Below are positions 1 to 12,262 of a DNA stretch of 64,000 bases, in pieces; the stretch's first letter is position 1; each line of letters starts with the position of its first letter. Made by a program: the position numbers and the translations under genes. This DNA comes from Mucidula mucida. Lineage: Eukaryota; Basidiomycota; Agaricomycetes; Agaricales; Physalacriaceae. A model generated the notes under the pieces. That model was not told where the DNA came from. It did no database searches and saw only the letters and a list, made by a program, of their open reading frames with translations. The stretch covers positions 1 to 64,000 of the forward strand of contig JADNYV010000170.1 in the NCBI GenBank assembly GCA_015501055.1, given 5' to 3'.

Positions 1-152
1 AGGCATCGCGCGAAAAACACAACAGTACCCAGGGTTACAGTACGCAACACGACCTAACACGACATGCATTCAGTTATACCGGAGGCCTCCACACTTCTAT
101 TTTTGGCCATGACATACTTAAATGATGCACCAGCCACCCATCTCCTCTCTTC

Positions 153-2155
153 ATGTCTTCCACAACGACCTTCCGAGTCGCCTTGCGCGGCGATGCGATC
201 CTCACGAACCCGCGATTCAACAAGGGCACTGCGTTCACGGCCAAAGAGAGGAAAGAGTTTGGCCTGGTCGGCCGTCTCCCGTGGAGTGTGTGCTCCCTCG
301 ACGAGCAGTGTCAGCGCGCCTATGATCAGCTGCAGGCGCGGGACACGCCCATCCGCAAAAACTCCTTCTTGCAGAGTCTCAAAGACCAGAACTGGGTGCT
401 TTATTATACTTTGCTATCGCGCCATCTGCATGAACTAGTTCCTATCATCTACACCCCGACGGAGGTGAGTCCTTTTCTTGATCCTCGTCTCTGATCCCAT
501 CTGAATCATCGACAGGCGGAGGCGATTGCCAATTATTCTCACCTCTTCCGCCGAAGCGAAGGTTTATATTTGACGTTCCCATTTGAAGACACGATGGAGG
601 AGGACTTTTTGGAAGAAACGCGAGGGCGGAATATCGATCTCATCGTCTGCTCGGATGCGGAAGCAATTCTGGGAATTGGTGATCAAGGCGTAGGGGTACG
701 TGTTTCTGTCGGGTCAATCTTACATCGGACTGACCCATTTGTAGGGTATTGGGGTAGGTCTCATGGATAATAGTTTTGCATCAAGTCTGATATCTGTCTT
801 TCAAGATATCATCAGCCAAGTCGGTTATTTATACGTGTGTTCTCCACTTCCGCTGTAGAATATTTCTAATCTTAAATCAGTCTTATCGGAGGCATAGATC
901 CCTCGAGATCGCTTGCTGTCACTCTCGATGTTGGAACCGACAACGAGGACCTCCTCAATGATAAGCTCTATGTAGTATGTTTGACCGGTCTCGTACATCT
1001 TTTCCATTCAAACCGTATCACACTTAGGGATGGCCCAAGCAACGCGTTCGAGGTGCAGACTATGACCGCTTCATCGACAAGTTCGTCCAACTCGTGCGCA
1101 AGCACTTCCCTCACAGTCTCCTTCATTTCGAGGACTTTGGAGTGACCAACGCGCAGCGCATCCTTGCGCGCTACCGCGACTCGCACGCCGTCTTCAACGA
1201 TGACATCCAGGGCACAGGCGCTGTAACGTTGTCCTGCGTTATGGCCGCTATCGGCGTCACGAAGAGCAAACTTCGGGACCAACGTTTCATCATTTACGGG
1301 GCGGGCTCTGCAGGTCTCGGAATTGCGAAGCAACTTCGAGACGCCGTCGTCTCAGCGGACGACGTGGACGAGGCAGAGGCCAACAAGCTATTTTGGCTTA
1401 TTGACAAACACGGTCTTATCAGGGCCTCGCTGCCCGATGTTAGAGAGGACTTGAAGGCGTTTGTACGCCCCGATGATGAGTGGCAGTCTTTCGCTGGCGG
1501 TGCAGAGGTGAAGTTGCTCGATGTGGTCAAGGCGGTGAAGCCTACGGTGCTGATTGGGTGCTCGACACACGGGGGCGCGTTTACAGAGGAGGTTGTAAAG
1601 GCAATGGCAGCAACGTGCGAACGGCCGATTATTCTTCCTCTGTCGAATCCAAGTAAGCTGGTGGAAGTTGACCCGCGCGATGCGAACGAGTGGACTCATG
1701 GGAAGGCTTTGCTCGCCACCGGTAGCCCGTTCCCTCCTGCGAAGATGCCTAATGGAAAGGACTACATGTGAGTATTCCTCTTTTCATCGATGGCCAAAAG
1801 ACTCATTCGGACCAGTATCGCGGAATGCAACAATGCGCTCATCTATCCTGGATTAGGCTTCGGCGCCATGCTATGCCAGTCACGTAGGATGACGGACACG
1901 ATGATCATCGCGGGCGCGCGACGACTGGCATCCTTGTCGCCCGCCCTCAAAGATCCTGATGATGCGCTGCTGCCAGACTTCGGGGACGCTCCGAATGTCA
2001 ACTTTGAAGTTGCTGTGGCTGTGGCTGAGCAGGCGATAGATGAGGGAAGTGCGGGTGTGGAATGGGCAAAAGAGGAAGTTAGAGAGAGGGCAAAGGACAA
2101 GCAATGGTTGCCCATATATGGCGAATACATTTATGACAAGGATGGAGAGTTTTAG
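153..2155 (+). CDS. MAE1: NAD(P)-dependent malic enzyme
   Basis: Malic enzyme oxidatively decarboxylates malate to pyruvate and CO2. Seven exons can be read: 153-464, 516-695, 745-753, 806-834, 881-974, 1028-1767 and 1816-2155, all with GT-AG introns of about 46-53 bases; together they give an uninterrupted 567-aa protein. Visible family marks are the N-terminal LPWSVCSLDEQ-like block, the HELVPIIYTPTE block, VTLDVGTDNEDLLND, FEDFGVTNAQRIL with the metal-binding acidic FNDDIQGTG, the Rossmann IIYGAGSAGLGIA loop, and the C-terminal LPLSNPSK and NNALIYPGLGFGA blocks. Length fits fungal malic enzymes. The third exon is only 9 bases. The first ATG lies just before conserved sequence, so a short targeting peptide from an upstream exon cannot be excluded; the compartment (mitochondrial or cytosolic) and the NAD versus NADP preference are not settled here. 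Confidence 0.93.
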
Positions 2156-2322
2156 TGGATATAGGCAAATGAAGGACATTGGTAGAATATATGATATATG
2201 AGAGCATTTTGGGATATCAAAAAATACAAGCGCGTTTACCTATATATCTTTCGAGTATGCACGTAATGGTATTATAGGACACGAGCTGCGACAAACTCAA
2301 AGAATAAGCTGGCCAAGCGACT

Positions 2323-3879
2323 TCACAATCCAGGTTCTGGTTTGAAAACTACCATGGTGAATCCATTGACGATGTTCGGCAATCGAAAGCTCGGAATGCC
2401 TCTCTGTCCGGGTCGCTGGAACGGATTCATCTCGATCGTATACTCCTTCATGGGTTCTGCATTGACATGCAGAACCATTTGAGGGAACGTCATTGCACCT
2501 CGCACGAATGCTCGGTGTACTCGGTGACAGCAAAAGGCATAGCAGCTCGATGTATGGATTGGATGACAGGGATCCACGCCTGGTAGGAACCAAGGCCTGC
2601 GTTGAAAGCGATGACGCCTTCGGGGCGTCCGCCGTACTCGTTGGCAGCGCTGAGCATTTCGGGACCCCAGACAGAGGAGCCGGCGTGAAGGAAAATCTCG
2701 ATGCGTCCGCTTCCGCATTCCTTGGGCGCCTCGTACGCAAACACGGGGGTCGACAAGGAAGACTTCCCGGCCAGAGAGTGACGGTGGGACTTTTTGGCGA
2801 TGGCAAGGAGTTTTTCGACGCTTTGCCCGAAGAGGACGAGCTTGATGTTGTGGTAAGGCAGTAATAAAGCCAATTCGGAAAACCTAAGGATTACCAGTCA
2901 GTACAGCGCGTTACAGCGTGATCTGCACTGACAAAGGGAGATAGTTCAGTTCAACCTCTGCGCCAATAGCGTGCAGGTGAAGAGGGACGCGCTTTTCCGG
3001 TCGACCGGCACTCGCACGCGTGAGCTGGAGGCAGTGCGTGATAAGCCAATATGCGCTCAAAGGAAAGCTCGTGAGAAGAGCCGCGGGCGATTCCTTGGAT
3101 AGTCCCCTCCATTCATACCAGCTCTCCCAGCTACTGATCCAATTCCGTCACAATTTGAGGTCGCTTGGATGCTGATGGGAATTGTCGATAAGGGATGAGA
3201 CGCGTTTCCAGCTTCCAACCGTCAACGTCCGAGAGGTGGTCCTCTTTCAAAAGATCCTTTCCTTCCAAATGGTCGAATTTGGCGAAGAAGGGTTTTAAGA
3301 CCTTCGCATACGCGTCATTTTCCACTAGCTTTGCCAGCTCGCCCATGTTGTCGTGGGGTATAGGTCCGCCACGATGACTCCAGAATCCATAATCCGAGCC
3401 TCCCAATACGTCGAATCGGCCGCGAGCAACAGAGTCGTTGAAGGTTCCGTCAGTTTCCAAGCGTCCCCAAGGAAATTGGGTAAGGATGGCCTGCGTTTCG
3501 TCAAGGCGCGCCATATGTCTCTGTAAGCAAGGATCAGGAAAGAGAAATGTATAAGGACTGATTCGCACCTTGTTGTTGGGGCATAATTCTTTATGAGTAC
3601 GTATTTTCAGGGCTGTTCCAAGATTCCAGTCCTGTTTACTACACTGAAAGGATGTGAGTATCATCTTTGATTACATTTCATGACGGACCTATTTGCTACA
3701 GTATATGATAGCCTTGCAAGCCGTACACCTCAGGAGTTTCTTCGGAGCAGGATGGTTTGTTTACACGATGCACACACCGCTTGGACGCCAAAACATGAGG
3801 CTCTTTGCGCCTTTCGAAGGGTGCCAAAGTAGTCCATATTGGGGCCCATTCCTCGGAGGAGAGCGTCCATACCAGCCAT
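2323..3879 (-). CDS. MYND zinc-finger protein, MSS51-like
   Basis: Multi-exon gene on the minus strand. The start is the ATG at 3879 (MAGMDALLRGMG), followed by a LRKAQR stretch, then a MYND-type zinc finger with CTACKAIIYC and the continuation CSKQDWN...HKELC. Further exons give RLDETQAILTQFPWGRLETDGTF and, near the C terminus, a domain of the kind that follows the finger in fungal MSS51-like proteins (LVLFGQSVEKLLAIAKK, FNAGLGSYQAW), ending FKPEPGL. MSS51 in yeast is a mitochondrial COX1 translation factor, but many fungal paralogues of this architecture have no known role, so only the family is called. The exon join inside the finger near 3660-3710 could not be made cleanly with canonical GT-AG borders without meeting a stop, so there may be a sequencing error or an unusual junction. 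Neighbours do not indicate function. Confidence 0.7.
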
Positions 3880-4112
3880 GGTGGTCGATCAGATGGAGGT
3901 GAACGAAAACTAAAGCAGAAGACAGATCTACGCGTATTGCAACCGATCGATCGCCTTCCTAAGGGATCACGACGGCTTGACACAACGTTGACACAACGCC
4001 ACCATGACATCCTCATTCACTTCGTCGTGTTTTCAGCACTTGCGTCTTGCAGCCATCATCAAAGCGCATTCTTCACCGGTACACATCTCACTTACTCCGT
4101 ATTTCACTTCAA

Positions 4113-4368
4113 ATGGCCTCGAGTCTCAATAGGGACGATGCGATTATCATTCTCGTAAGGCATTGTCCAGCATCAAGCACGACTTTTCATCTTACCGTCA
4201 AATGGCGTACACCAGGTGTCAATTCTGCTTCCTCCCATAGCCGTTATCATGATGAAGCGCCCGACGGAGGACGTTCTCATCAACATCGTCTTGACGCTCT
4301 TTGGATGGATCTTAGGAATTGTTCACGCCTTGTACCTGTTATATAAGAAGAAGCAGTCATGGCTCTGA
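4113..4368 (+). CDS. PMP3: Plasma membrane proteolipid 3 (Pmp3/UPF0057)
   Basis: A small two-exon gene. Exon 1 is 4113-4154 (MASSLNRDDAIIIL), the intron 4155-4215 begins GTAAGG and ends CACCAG, and exon 2 is 4216-4368, giving 64 aa. The protein has the Pmp3 pattern: a first membrane span ending in LLPPIAVIM, a short polar loop (MKRPTEDVLIN), a second span (IVLTLFGWILGIVHALYLL) and a lysine-rich tail. Pmp3 proteins sit in the plasma membrane and help maintain membrane potential and cation tolerance in yeast. The length is slightly above the usual 52-60 aa. Confidence 0.93.
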
Positions 4369-5644
4369 TGCCGCTTCCATGCATCAGCTTGTGAGATTGA
4401 TTCAAATTTCTTCGCTTCCCAAGCATCCACTGATCGCCGTCTTCCAGTCGCTCATGTTTAGTACTAAGTTGTACTGCCAGTTGGTGCAACGTCGGAGATT
4501 ACGAGTCTTCCATGCCTGGATCCTATAATGTTTTTTGTTGTTGACCGTCTGTCTGTCTTTTCGCTTCCATTCCTCGGAGAATTGCATGTATTTTTGTTTT
4601 TCATCCGAGTGTAATACCCAGACTCGCTGCGCACATCGCAGGCAGCCTACATGTTTGCAGTATCCAGCAATCTATTGATTGAAAACACGCGGCAATGAGA
4701 GCATAATGCACATCATTTTTTCAAAGAAGCGGACTGAATTGTTTAAACTCGGGCGACAGTTCTCTGGCGATCAGGGTTTCGATGGGCAGTCACTCAACAA
4801 TGGAGGCTCTGCCCTCTACCAGGTCCCTCCCACAAACTACCAACAGCACCCTGAATAGCATGAGCAGAGATACATGGGAAATTTGCACCCAACCGAGCGC
4901 CGAGGAAAGAAACGGTGCGTAGTATGGAATCTGAATAGTGCTTTCGTCGCTCATAATGAACTTAATGCCAAGTAGACAATGCGCCTAAGAGCACCGTGAT
5001 TTTACGAAGCGACGTACCTGGAAATTTTGCACCCAAGCGAGCGAGGAAAGAAACAGTGCGTAGGACAACCAAATAGTGTTTTTGAGGATAGATTCTGCGA
5101 GCAGAGTCCTGGATAAGGATGCCAGTTGCATGATTGGAAACTCAAGCTGCTAGTATCATTTTCAGCCATTTGTGAACATGGATACAGTCCGCATCTGTAG
5201 CCCACCATGGGAGTGGTGCATGCCCCCGGCGTGGAACAAAATGCCTTGGGTCGGGATAAGCGTCAAGATGATTTTAGAGAATCTTGAAGATAAGCATCTT
5301 GTAGGAAATGACCTAGTCGTCAAGGGGTCCCGCTTCGTCGAGGGTGAAACCTACATTCAAGTTGAATCGGAAACCGACTTACAGTCGCATCACATGGCAA
5401 GTCAAAGGGTCTGGGTTCAATACGAGCATATCGTAGAGGCACGGTATGTTTTGTTCAAACTTTCATTACCTAGCAGTCTAGCTGATTGATCTTGCTTCAT
5501 AGTACCGGCTTGAGGCTGCTCGTATTCCAGCGAATGGTTTGAAATCCCTAGGATATCAAGTAGGCAGATATTTTTATCTTAGTTGTTGGAGGAGATGGAA
5601 GTGAAGGAGGCAAACATGAGAAATATACCTGGGGTAATGGGCCG
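4369..5644. other. Intergenic stretch with a diverged direct duplication
   Basis: No gene is recognised between PMP3 and the kinase remnant. Two similar blocks occur at about 4876-4925 and 5021-5065 (both read roughly GGAAATTT-GCACCCAA-CGAGCG...GAGGAAAGAAAC-GTGCGTAG), about 145 bases apart. An open frame at 5172-5489 (105 aa) has no recognised domain; it could be an ancient remnant or chance. Confidence 0.4.
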
Positions 5645-5856
5645 GCGTCCTGCATCGCGACGTGCGATCGTGGAACATCATGGGAAACGATATAGGGCAG
5701 GTACGCTTCACGGATTTTGACCGAAACAGCTGTAGAGGGACGAGTAAGGATTACCAGGCCGAGCAAGACAGGCTGGACCGATTCATCACGGGCAAGTTTG
5801 TGGATAAGGATGATATTATCGGTGCAGACGATCTAAGACGACGTACAGTACCATAA
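5645..5856 (+). pseudogene. 3' remnant of the array-type atypical kinase
   Basis: Reads VLHRDVRSWNIM, then VRFTDFDR, then a C-terminal tail ending DDLRRRTVP and a stop at 5854-5856. This matches the last ~70 residues of the 706-aa kinase in the array at 33-59 kb with a modest number of substitutions. The upstream part of the kinase (ATP-binding loop and N-terminal domain) is not found here. It lies tail-to-tail with the sugar transporter that ends at 6040, the same arrangement as inside each array unit but inverted. It is probably the remains of the locus from which the array module was copied, or an older insertion of it. Confidence 0.75.
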
Positions 5857-6039
5857 TGAATCGACGTCGGTTTGATTTTAACGACTTCAAGCCAGCCATT
5901 CCGCACACGTTTGTAGTGATGGGTACCGATTCAGTTTCCTTCATTCTAACCATCATCCAGGTATGGTATACATGCCAATATCATTCGAGGGTACGTAGTA
6001 AGTATTACAGGAAAGAATATTATATGACATCATCCACAC

Positions 6040-8090
6040 CTACTCATGATGCTCTATGCTCGTCTTGGATTGAGTCTTCGACGGGAGCTCACTCGAAGTC
6101 TCAGTACCAGCCTTTTCGGAGGCCAACTTCTCTGCATATTCTTGATTTCTGCGGCGCACAATCTCCTGGGCCCGACGAGCGGATGAAGGACCAAGGAATA
6201 TGCCCTTCTCGCCTTCGAACTGTAGATGTTCAGGGAAAGAACCAAGGAACAAGAAAACGCTCACGATGAGATCAATATCCTCGAGAGTCTGGCCGGTGGT
6301 CTCCACATAGAAGAAGTAAGTGATGGGGATGAAGGCGAGATTGGTGCACGCCCAGACGACATAGGTCTTCCATGCGATCGAGTCAATGGCAACGGGGTAA
6401 TCATGACAACCAGGAAGGTAAACAGCCAGTTAGTCGTCTACAGCAGCGTTGTTGAAATCAATACGATGGTAGAAATACGCACGGTCGCCAGCGCCGCAGC
6501 CTTGGCGCGAATCTGGAGAGGAGCAATCTCGGCAGGGTACAACCAGGGAATGGCCAACCATCCGACGCTGAAGAAGAAATTGAACATGCTGCGAAGATGA
6601 ATTTTAGTTCAATGGGCGCAGCAGACATGTGAGTAACGCACAACAGGCAGACGGCAGCGACGATACCCTTGCCCTTGTTGCCAGTGTCCTGAGTCATAGC
6701 CGCCAACAACACCATGCAAATACATTGGCCAGTGGCACCGAACAACATGAGCTTGCGGCGACCAAGACGCTCGATGAGGGGTATAGGAACGAGAGAAGAA
6801 AGGAAGTACGCGAGACCGTTGAATCCGCTGAGAAGAAGAGACATGTCCCGAGACATTCCAACGGACTTTTGGAAAATGACGGCTATGAAATGATGAGGGG
6901 TTATAGAGATGATAAGGTTTTGGAACGTACGCGCATAGTAAGTGATCAAGTTGATACCAGAAACCTGTTGCATCATTTGCGAGCCACAGCCAAGTAGGAC
7001 ACGATGGAGGAAGCGTTGGTTGCCGTTACGGAAGCAGTCCTTGAAGGAGCTAGTCCCCGCTTCACGTTCGATCCTGATAGCTTCCAAGATGAATTCAAGT
7101 TGCACATCCTGTATCAGAAGGATTATTAAACCGTGAAAGGGACGAGGAAGAAGAGCAGCATACAGTGGACTTGGCGCGTTTGGATTCCTCCGTTGTCTCG
7201 AGCATGTAGATGACTTCGCGTGCCTCTTCGATGCGACCTTGGCTGGCGAGCCACCGAGGGGATTCCGGCAAGAAGCAAACAAAAAAGATGGTGATAAGCG
7301 CGAAGACAACTTGAAGGGACTACGGCGCCGGTGAGAATGTAATATTGATGTGAGCGGCGAGTAAACGCACCAAGGGTAGGCGCCACTGGTAACCAGTCAA
7401 GTTGTTCCTCAGACCATAGTCAACCCAGTATGCCAACATGACACCAAAGATGTTGACGCCAAGCTCGATGCACACGTTCCGGCCACGATTATGCGACTTG
7501 CTCGTCTCCGAATGCCAAACAGGAATGGAACTAGTTGTCATTCCATTACCCACGCCAGCTGAACCCTGTCTGAGTGATGTAAAGGAGAGATATGAGCGTA
7601 TACGCACTAACGACACGTCCGACGATAAGCTGAGGGAGACCGTAGCTCATGAACTGGAGGATAGCGCCAATGGCAAGGATAATCATGCCCCATAGGATAC
7701 CGCGTCTGCGTCCGAACAATTCGCCAGTGAAGAAAATGAACAATGCCCCCACTGCACAGCCGATTTCATAAATAGCCACAGTCGCGCCTTGTAGTGTCGA
7801 GTTGGTGGTCAGAGCAGGGAATTGATCTTCGAACGGTTTTCCAGTTAAAAGTCCACCGAGCACACCCTAGAAACCGCGTTCTACTAGCTGTTCTTAAGAG
7901 AGAAGGAGATTGATTCACCTGGTCAAAACCGAACAAAAGGAACTATCGCAAAGAATGCAAGTTAGATTATATCTCCAAGACGAGCAAGTAGACATACACC
8001 GGCACCACAGGCTACGGTGATTCCCCGCAAAAGCCATACCGCAGGCATGCGATCCGTCGCGATGGAAAAGGGCGCGCTGAAAGGCTTCAT
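6040..8090 (-). CDS. MFS sugar transporter
   Basis: Major facilitator superfamily sugar/H+ symporter read across about eight exons on the minus strand. The start is taken at the ATG at 8090 (MKPFSAPFSIATDRMPAVWLLRG), followed by short exons giving FLLFGFDQ and GVLGGLLTG, the first-span signature of this family. Later exons show GELFGRRRG between spans 2 and 3, a SPRWLASQGR-like block, QQVSGINLITYYA, PLIERLGRRKLMLFG and, near the end, FYVETTGQTLEDID and FEGEKGIFLGPSSARRAQEIV, ending with SIEHHE. Length fits the usual 500-550 aa. The substrate cannot be told from sequence alone. Its 3' portion (about 6040-6560) has close relatives in every unit of the array on the opposite strand, where it is broken; this copy is the intact one. 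Confidence 0.9.
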
Positions 8091-9519
8091 GGTAGTTGAT
8101 GCGGAGAAGCGACTGTGGGGCGTTCCCCATGGCACGGAGTCCCTGTACTTAAGCAACCCAAACTTGACGATGCTTTCCTTTTGCGGCGAGTTAGAGTGTG
8201 GACAGGAGCCCATCACGCCGGCGTGGTATAAGGCCGTAATTCCCACAGTCGAGACTAGTGTCACGATTTGTGTTTTTCCAACAGACGCGGCGGATGTGGA
8301 ATGATCGCGTCAGGGCGTACTGGAAGATGGAGATATGGAAGGTGCTTCGATGCACGCGACCTGTCAAGGCCAAGGGAGACGCCGGAGGGTAACGCAACAG
8401 TCATGATCTGGTCATGATGGCAGAAAGAGGAGGTGGTCGTGGCCAAATTGAGTAGTCACCTCCCAACGTAATACATCAGTGAAGTGTGCGAAACCTAGAT
8501 CGTTCAATCGATCGTTGTCGTCCCTTCCACGAACATGAAGAATCGCACAGTCAAGGTCGTTCGGAATCGAGACCGCCCAAGTCCTCTTCGGACATTTCGC
8601 AGCCAAGTTTCCGGCGACATTCTTTGTCGTGGATCCGGGCTGTGACGAGCTGTCCCAAATTGGTAGGATAGGGAGTAACCTGCAAAGGCCGGCGGGACTT
8701 GAGGGTTTCGCGTCAAGCGGCGTGGACCTTGCAGAGGTCAGCGGCGCGGTTCGGGAAATGCGGACATCGGTTGAACTAGGAAGGAACGAGTTGCCGGCGT
8801 TATAACTCCATAGCGCGTCCACTTTCCCGACGTTGAAAGGACCTCCATGAGTCCCGGGGGACCTGCACAGATTTCAAAGTCGAATTTAGACCGCCGCTCC
8901 GGAATTATCAGACGCGCGAAAATGTAATGGACTCTGGCACGGTGTAGACTGAATATTGACATAGACCTACTACACCGTGCGCACCAGGTAAGCAATGGTG
9001 AGAGCTCTGGTGACGTGGGTCATGAATCAAGGTGGATTATATATTTTGTGAAAGGGCAGACTACATCAAGGCAAGAACGGCCCGAACGGACCTGCGATCC
9101 GCTTGATGAGAGGCTACTGAATAGCTAAGTTCATTGCGAGGATTGGGAGCGCCTCTGCGCGCGTATTCGTGGTATTGCAAGACCTTATATACCTGCCGTA
9201 GGATCCGTGTCAATCTGTCAATAGCCGACACGAGTATCTCTGAATTGGAACACCCGCATCTGCCGCTCCCTAATCTGAATCACGCTCCAAATCAAACACC
9301 TAGTAGTATCGCAGTCATCCACACGAATTCACGTCCTTTAGATGGTAGATTGGAGAGTTCAACACGTCTGTTCGCCTGAAAACTAGCAGCTTATATCCTC
9401 AATCGATCTTTAAACGCGGTTATAGACGGAAACTCGTGTTGACTATTTAGGATGTTCACGAGATAGGAGTCCGGGGCCGACACATATTTACCCGAAGTAA
9501 ATCTTGTACCAGGACCACC
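8091..9519. other. Intergenic region between divergent transporter and DAK genes
   Basis: About 1.4 kb upstream of both the sugar transporter (-) and the dihydroxyacetone kinase (+). Frames that stay open here carry no recognised motif and look like chance. It is the probable shared promoter region of the two genes, but no specific operator site was identified. Confidence 0.5.
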
Positions 9520-11623
9520 ATGTCGTTGCAAAAGCACCTTCTCAACTCTTCCTCAACGCTTGTCTCAGAGTCGCTCCAGGGCCTCTGTGCCGTCAACGAC
9601 CAGCTCGCGTATGATCCCAGCAGCCAAGGTGCGTTCTCTACAGATGATCGGCGATAGTATACTCACCCTCGACAGTGGTGTACAAGGCGAAGCGGGATGC
9701 GACCAAGGTTTCCATCATCTGTGGAGGCGGAAGCGGACACGAGCCCTCGCACGCTGGCTTTGTGGGCGAGGGCATGTTGACTGGTGAGTTTGGAGATATA
9801 TCCGATGATCGTTAATCCGATAACCAGAGTAGCGGCGGTCTGTGGCAATGTCTTTGCTTCGCCCAACGCTAGCCAGGTCCGACGCGGTATCGATCTTGTG
9901 GAAAACGATGCTGGGTGTGTGCTCTCCTGGGCTCTATCCGGACACCAGTGCTAATCCAGACTTAGAACACTTATTGTTGTCAAGTCAGCATATTCACGTC
10001 CATTGCGCTCTCATCTAATCAGCTATCAGGAACTACACTGGAGATGTTCTCAACTTCGGTCTGGCAAAAGAGCAGTATGCTGCAGAGAGCAAAAACCCCA
10101 ATGCTGCCAAGTTTCTGGTTGTCGGTGATGATGTGGCTGTGGGCAAAACCCAAGGTGGCATCGTAGGGCGAAGGTGTGGTAAATGCGGATATCATCTCTG
10201 CTTGACTGACACCCTTCAGAGGTCTCGCTGGTGTTGTCCTTGTGTACAAGATCGCTGGCGCCCTCGCAGCGCGAGGCGCGAATCTCGACGAAGTGTACAG
10301 CGCGGCCGAATACGTTGCCTCTCGCATCGGTACCATTGGAGTAGGCTTGGAGCACTGTCACGTAAGATTATGCCATCTCCGTCTTGGGAGGTCCTCACCA
10401 GTCCGTAACAGGTACCCGGAACTGCGACATCTAGCGAAGCCCACCTCGCGGCTGATGAAATCGAAATCGGTCTTGGAATCCACAACGAGTCCGGTATCAA
10501 ACGCGTAAAGCCAGTACCGCAGCTTAAGGCTCTCGCGCCCCAACTCCTCGATTTTATCATGTCACAGGAGGATAAGGAGCGAGCGTTCCTTCCCTTCAAA
10601 GGCGATGGCGAAGATGAGGTTGTCCTCCTCGTGAACAACCTTGGCGGTCTCAGCGAGCTCGAAGTTGGAGGCGTCGTGAATGCTATAAGCGGCGAACTCA
10701 AGAACCGCAAGACCAAGATTGCTCGTGTGATCTCTGGAACGTTCATGGTAAATGCATTCCAAATTTAGCGTGAATGTCACTCACACTCCCACAGACCAGT
10801 CTAAACATGCCTGGTTTTTCTGTATCATTGGTGCTTCTTCCTCGAGCTGGAGATAAATCCCCCAAGTCCGCCGCTGATATTCTTTCTCTTCTTGACGCAA
10901 AAGCCGACACTCCAGGATGGAAATGGACCTCTTCCAAGGTTCCCAACGCATCCTTCACTACGCCACCTTCCGCAGACAAACCCGCCGCTGCATCCTCGAA
11001 AGGCAGTCTTGCTGCCGCCGACCCCAAATCGTTCATTGCCGCACTCACACGCGCGTGTAAGGCTGTCGCTGAAAACGAGCCTGAGATCACGCGTATGGAC
11101 ACGATCGCTGGAGATGGAGACTGTGGTCTAACTCTGAAGGCCGGTGCAGAGGGTGTTATGAGCGAGGTCGAAAGTGGAAACATCAAGGGCGCGGATATTA
11201 TCGGGGACGTCGTCGTCATTGCCAAGGTTGCGGAGAAAGCTATGGGTGGAACAAGTGGCGCCTTGTATTCGATATTCATGTCTGCGTTGGCCCAGGGATT
11301 GAAGGCCAACGCGACAGGTGACGTGGTGACGGATGAAATTTGGAAGAAGGCACTGGTGGATGCTTTGGCGAAACTCTACACGTACACGAGGGCCAGGCCG
11401 CCATCGAGGACGTTGATTGATCCTCTTGCCGCGTTTGTTGAGAATCTCGGACAAGGATTCCCAGCGCTGTCAAGAGTGCGACGGATGCAGCGAGCACACG
11501 AAGGACGTCGAAGCCAAGGCTGGGCGGAGTGCGTATGTTGACAGTTCACTCCTAACGAAGGAGCGTGTGGCAGATCCTGGAGCATGGGGTGTCAAAGTTA
11601 TCTTACAAGCGTTGATATTGTAA
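9520..11623 (+). CDS. DAK1: Dihydroxyacetone kinase (glycerone kinase)
   Basis: ATP-dependent kinase converting dihydroxyacetone to dihydroxyacetone phosphate, of the single-chain eukaryotic type. The N-terminal DhaK half shows [52 protein letters not shown] and [11 protein letters not shown], whose His corresponds to the residue that binds substrate covalently in the family; [14 protein letters not shown] follows. The C-terminal DhaL half, after a linker rich in Ala, Ser and Pro, shows [14 protein letters not shown] with the Mg-binding aspartates and [16 protein letters not shown]. The end is read in a different frame from about 11470 on ([16 protein letters not shown] ... [14 protein letters not shown]), so the sequence as given has a frame change near 11455-11500. 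Several short introns interrupt the first half. The product would feed glycolysis/gluconeogenesis; see the dihydroxyacetone synthase-like gene at 17.3-20.0 kb. Confidence 0.92.
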
Positions 11624-12262
11624 TGCGGTAGTATGTCTGTAGTTGGTCAGAAGTCAAAAGATAATCTGTATTTATTGCTCACAAGTCAAAGAGTTCGAAA
11701 TGTGAGCTCAACAGACCAGAAGCAAGATCAGATATTAACGTTCATTGTCGTCACTGTACAGTCATACTGTATTGTTCTCGCACCTATTCCACCTGCCTCC
11801 GGCTTAAAACTTAAAGCTTGATGCACTTGATGGGCTGTCATGACAGCGACGTACGGCATCATGTTGGACATTTGGTTGATTTCATTATGCGGAAAAATAC
11901 TGCCTCCTCGTAGATAGACAGGACCTACAATTAAAGTGGGCATTGTAACAGTGGCGCCCGGGTTGCCGATTTGTACGCGCCCTGCCGCTCCCGATTTGGC
12001 TGCGCACCTTCCCGATCTGGACAGTCGTCACCAGGAGGCACCGACAGCTTTCCCTTTTACCACTTTCATTTCCTGCTATTCTGCCAACCTGTTTTCGACC
12101 GAATTTCCTCTCGCATCTTGTAATAACCCGCACATCTCTACTGTTTCATCTCTACCTCTTCTCGTGGCACCAAATTGAGCGGATTTAACGCACTACTACC
12201 ACGTTTTGCATATTAACGACGCGACACGACGATAAAACGGATTTACGACGACGAGCGGAAGC
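11624..12262. other. Intergenic region, DAK to STE20 kinase
   Basis: About 640 bases with no recognised gene. The last ~250 bases are pyrimidine-rich on the + strand, as is common just upstream of fungal start codons, and probably include the promoter and 5' UTR of the kinase gene. Confidence 0.5.

Noticed and set aside
10219..10260. Tyr in GVVLVYK of dihydroxyacetone kinase, where yeast has His, as a lost catalytic residue
   Set aside because: The substrate-binding His of the family corresponds to the one in GLGIHNESG, which is present; the VHK position is not the catalytic one.
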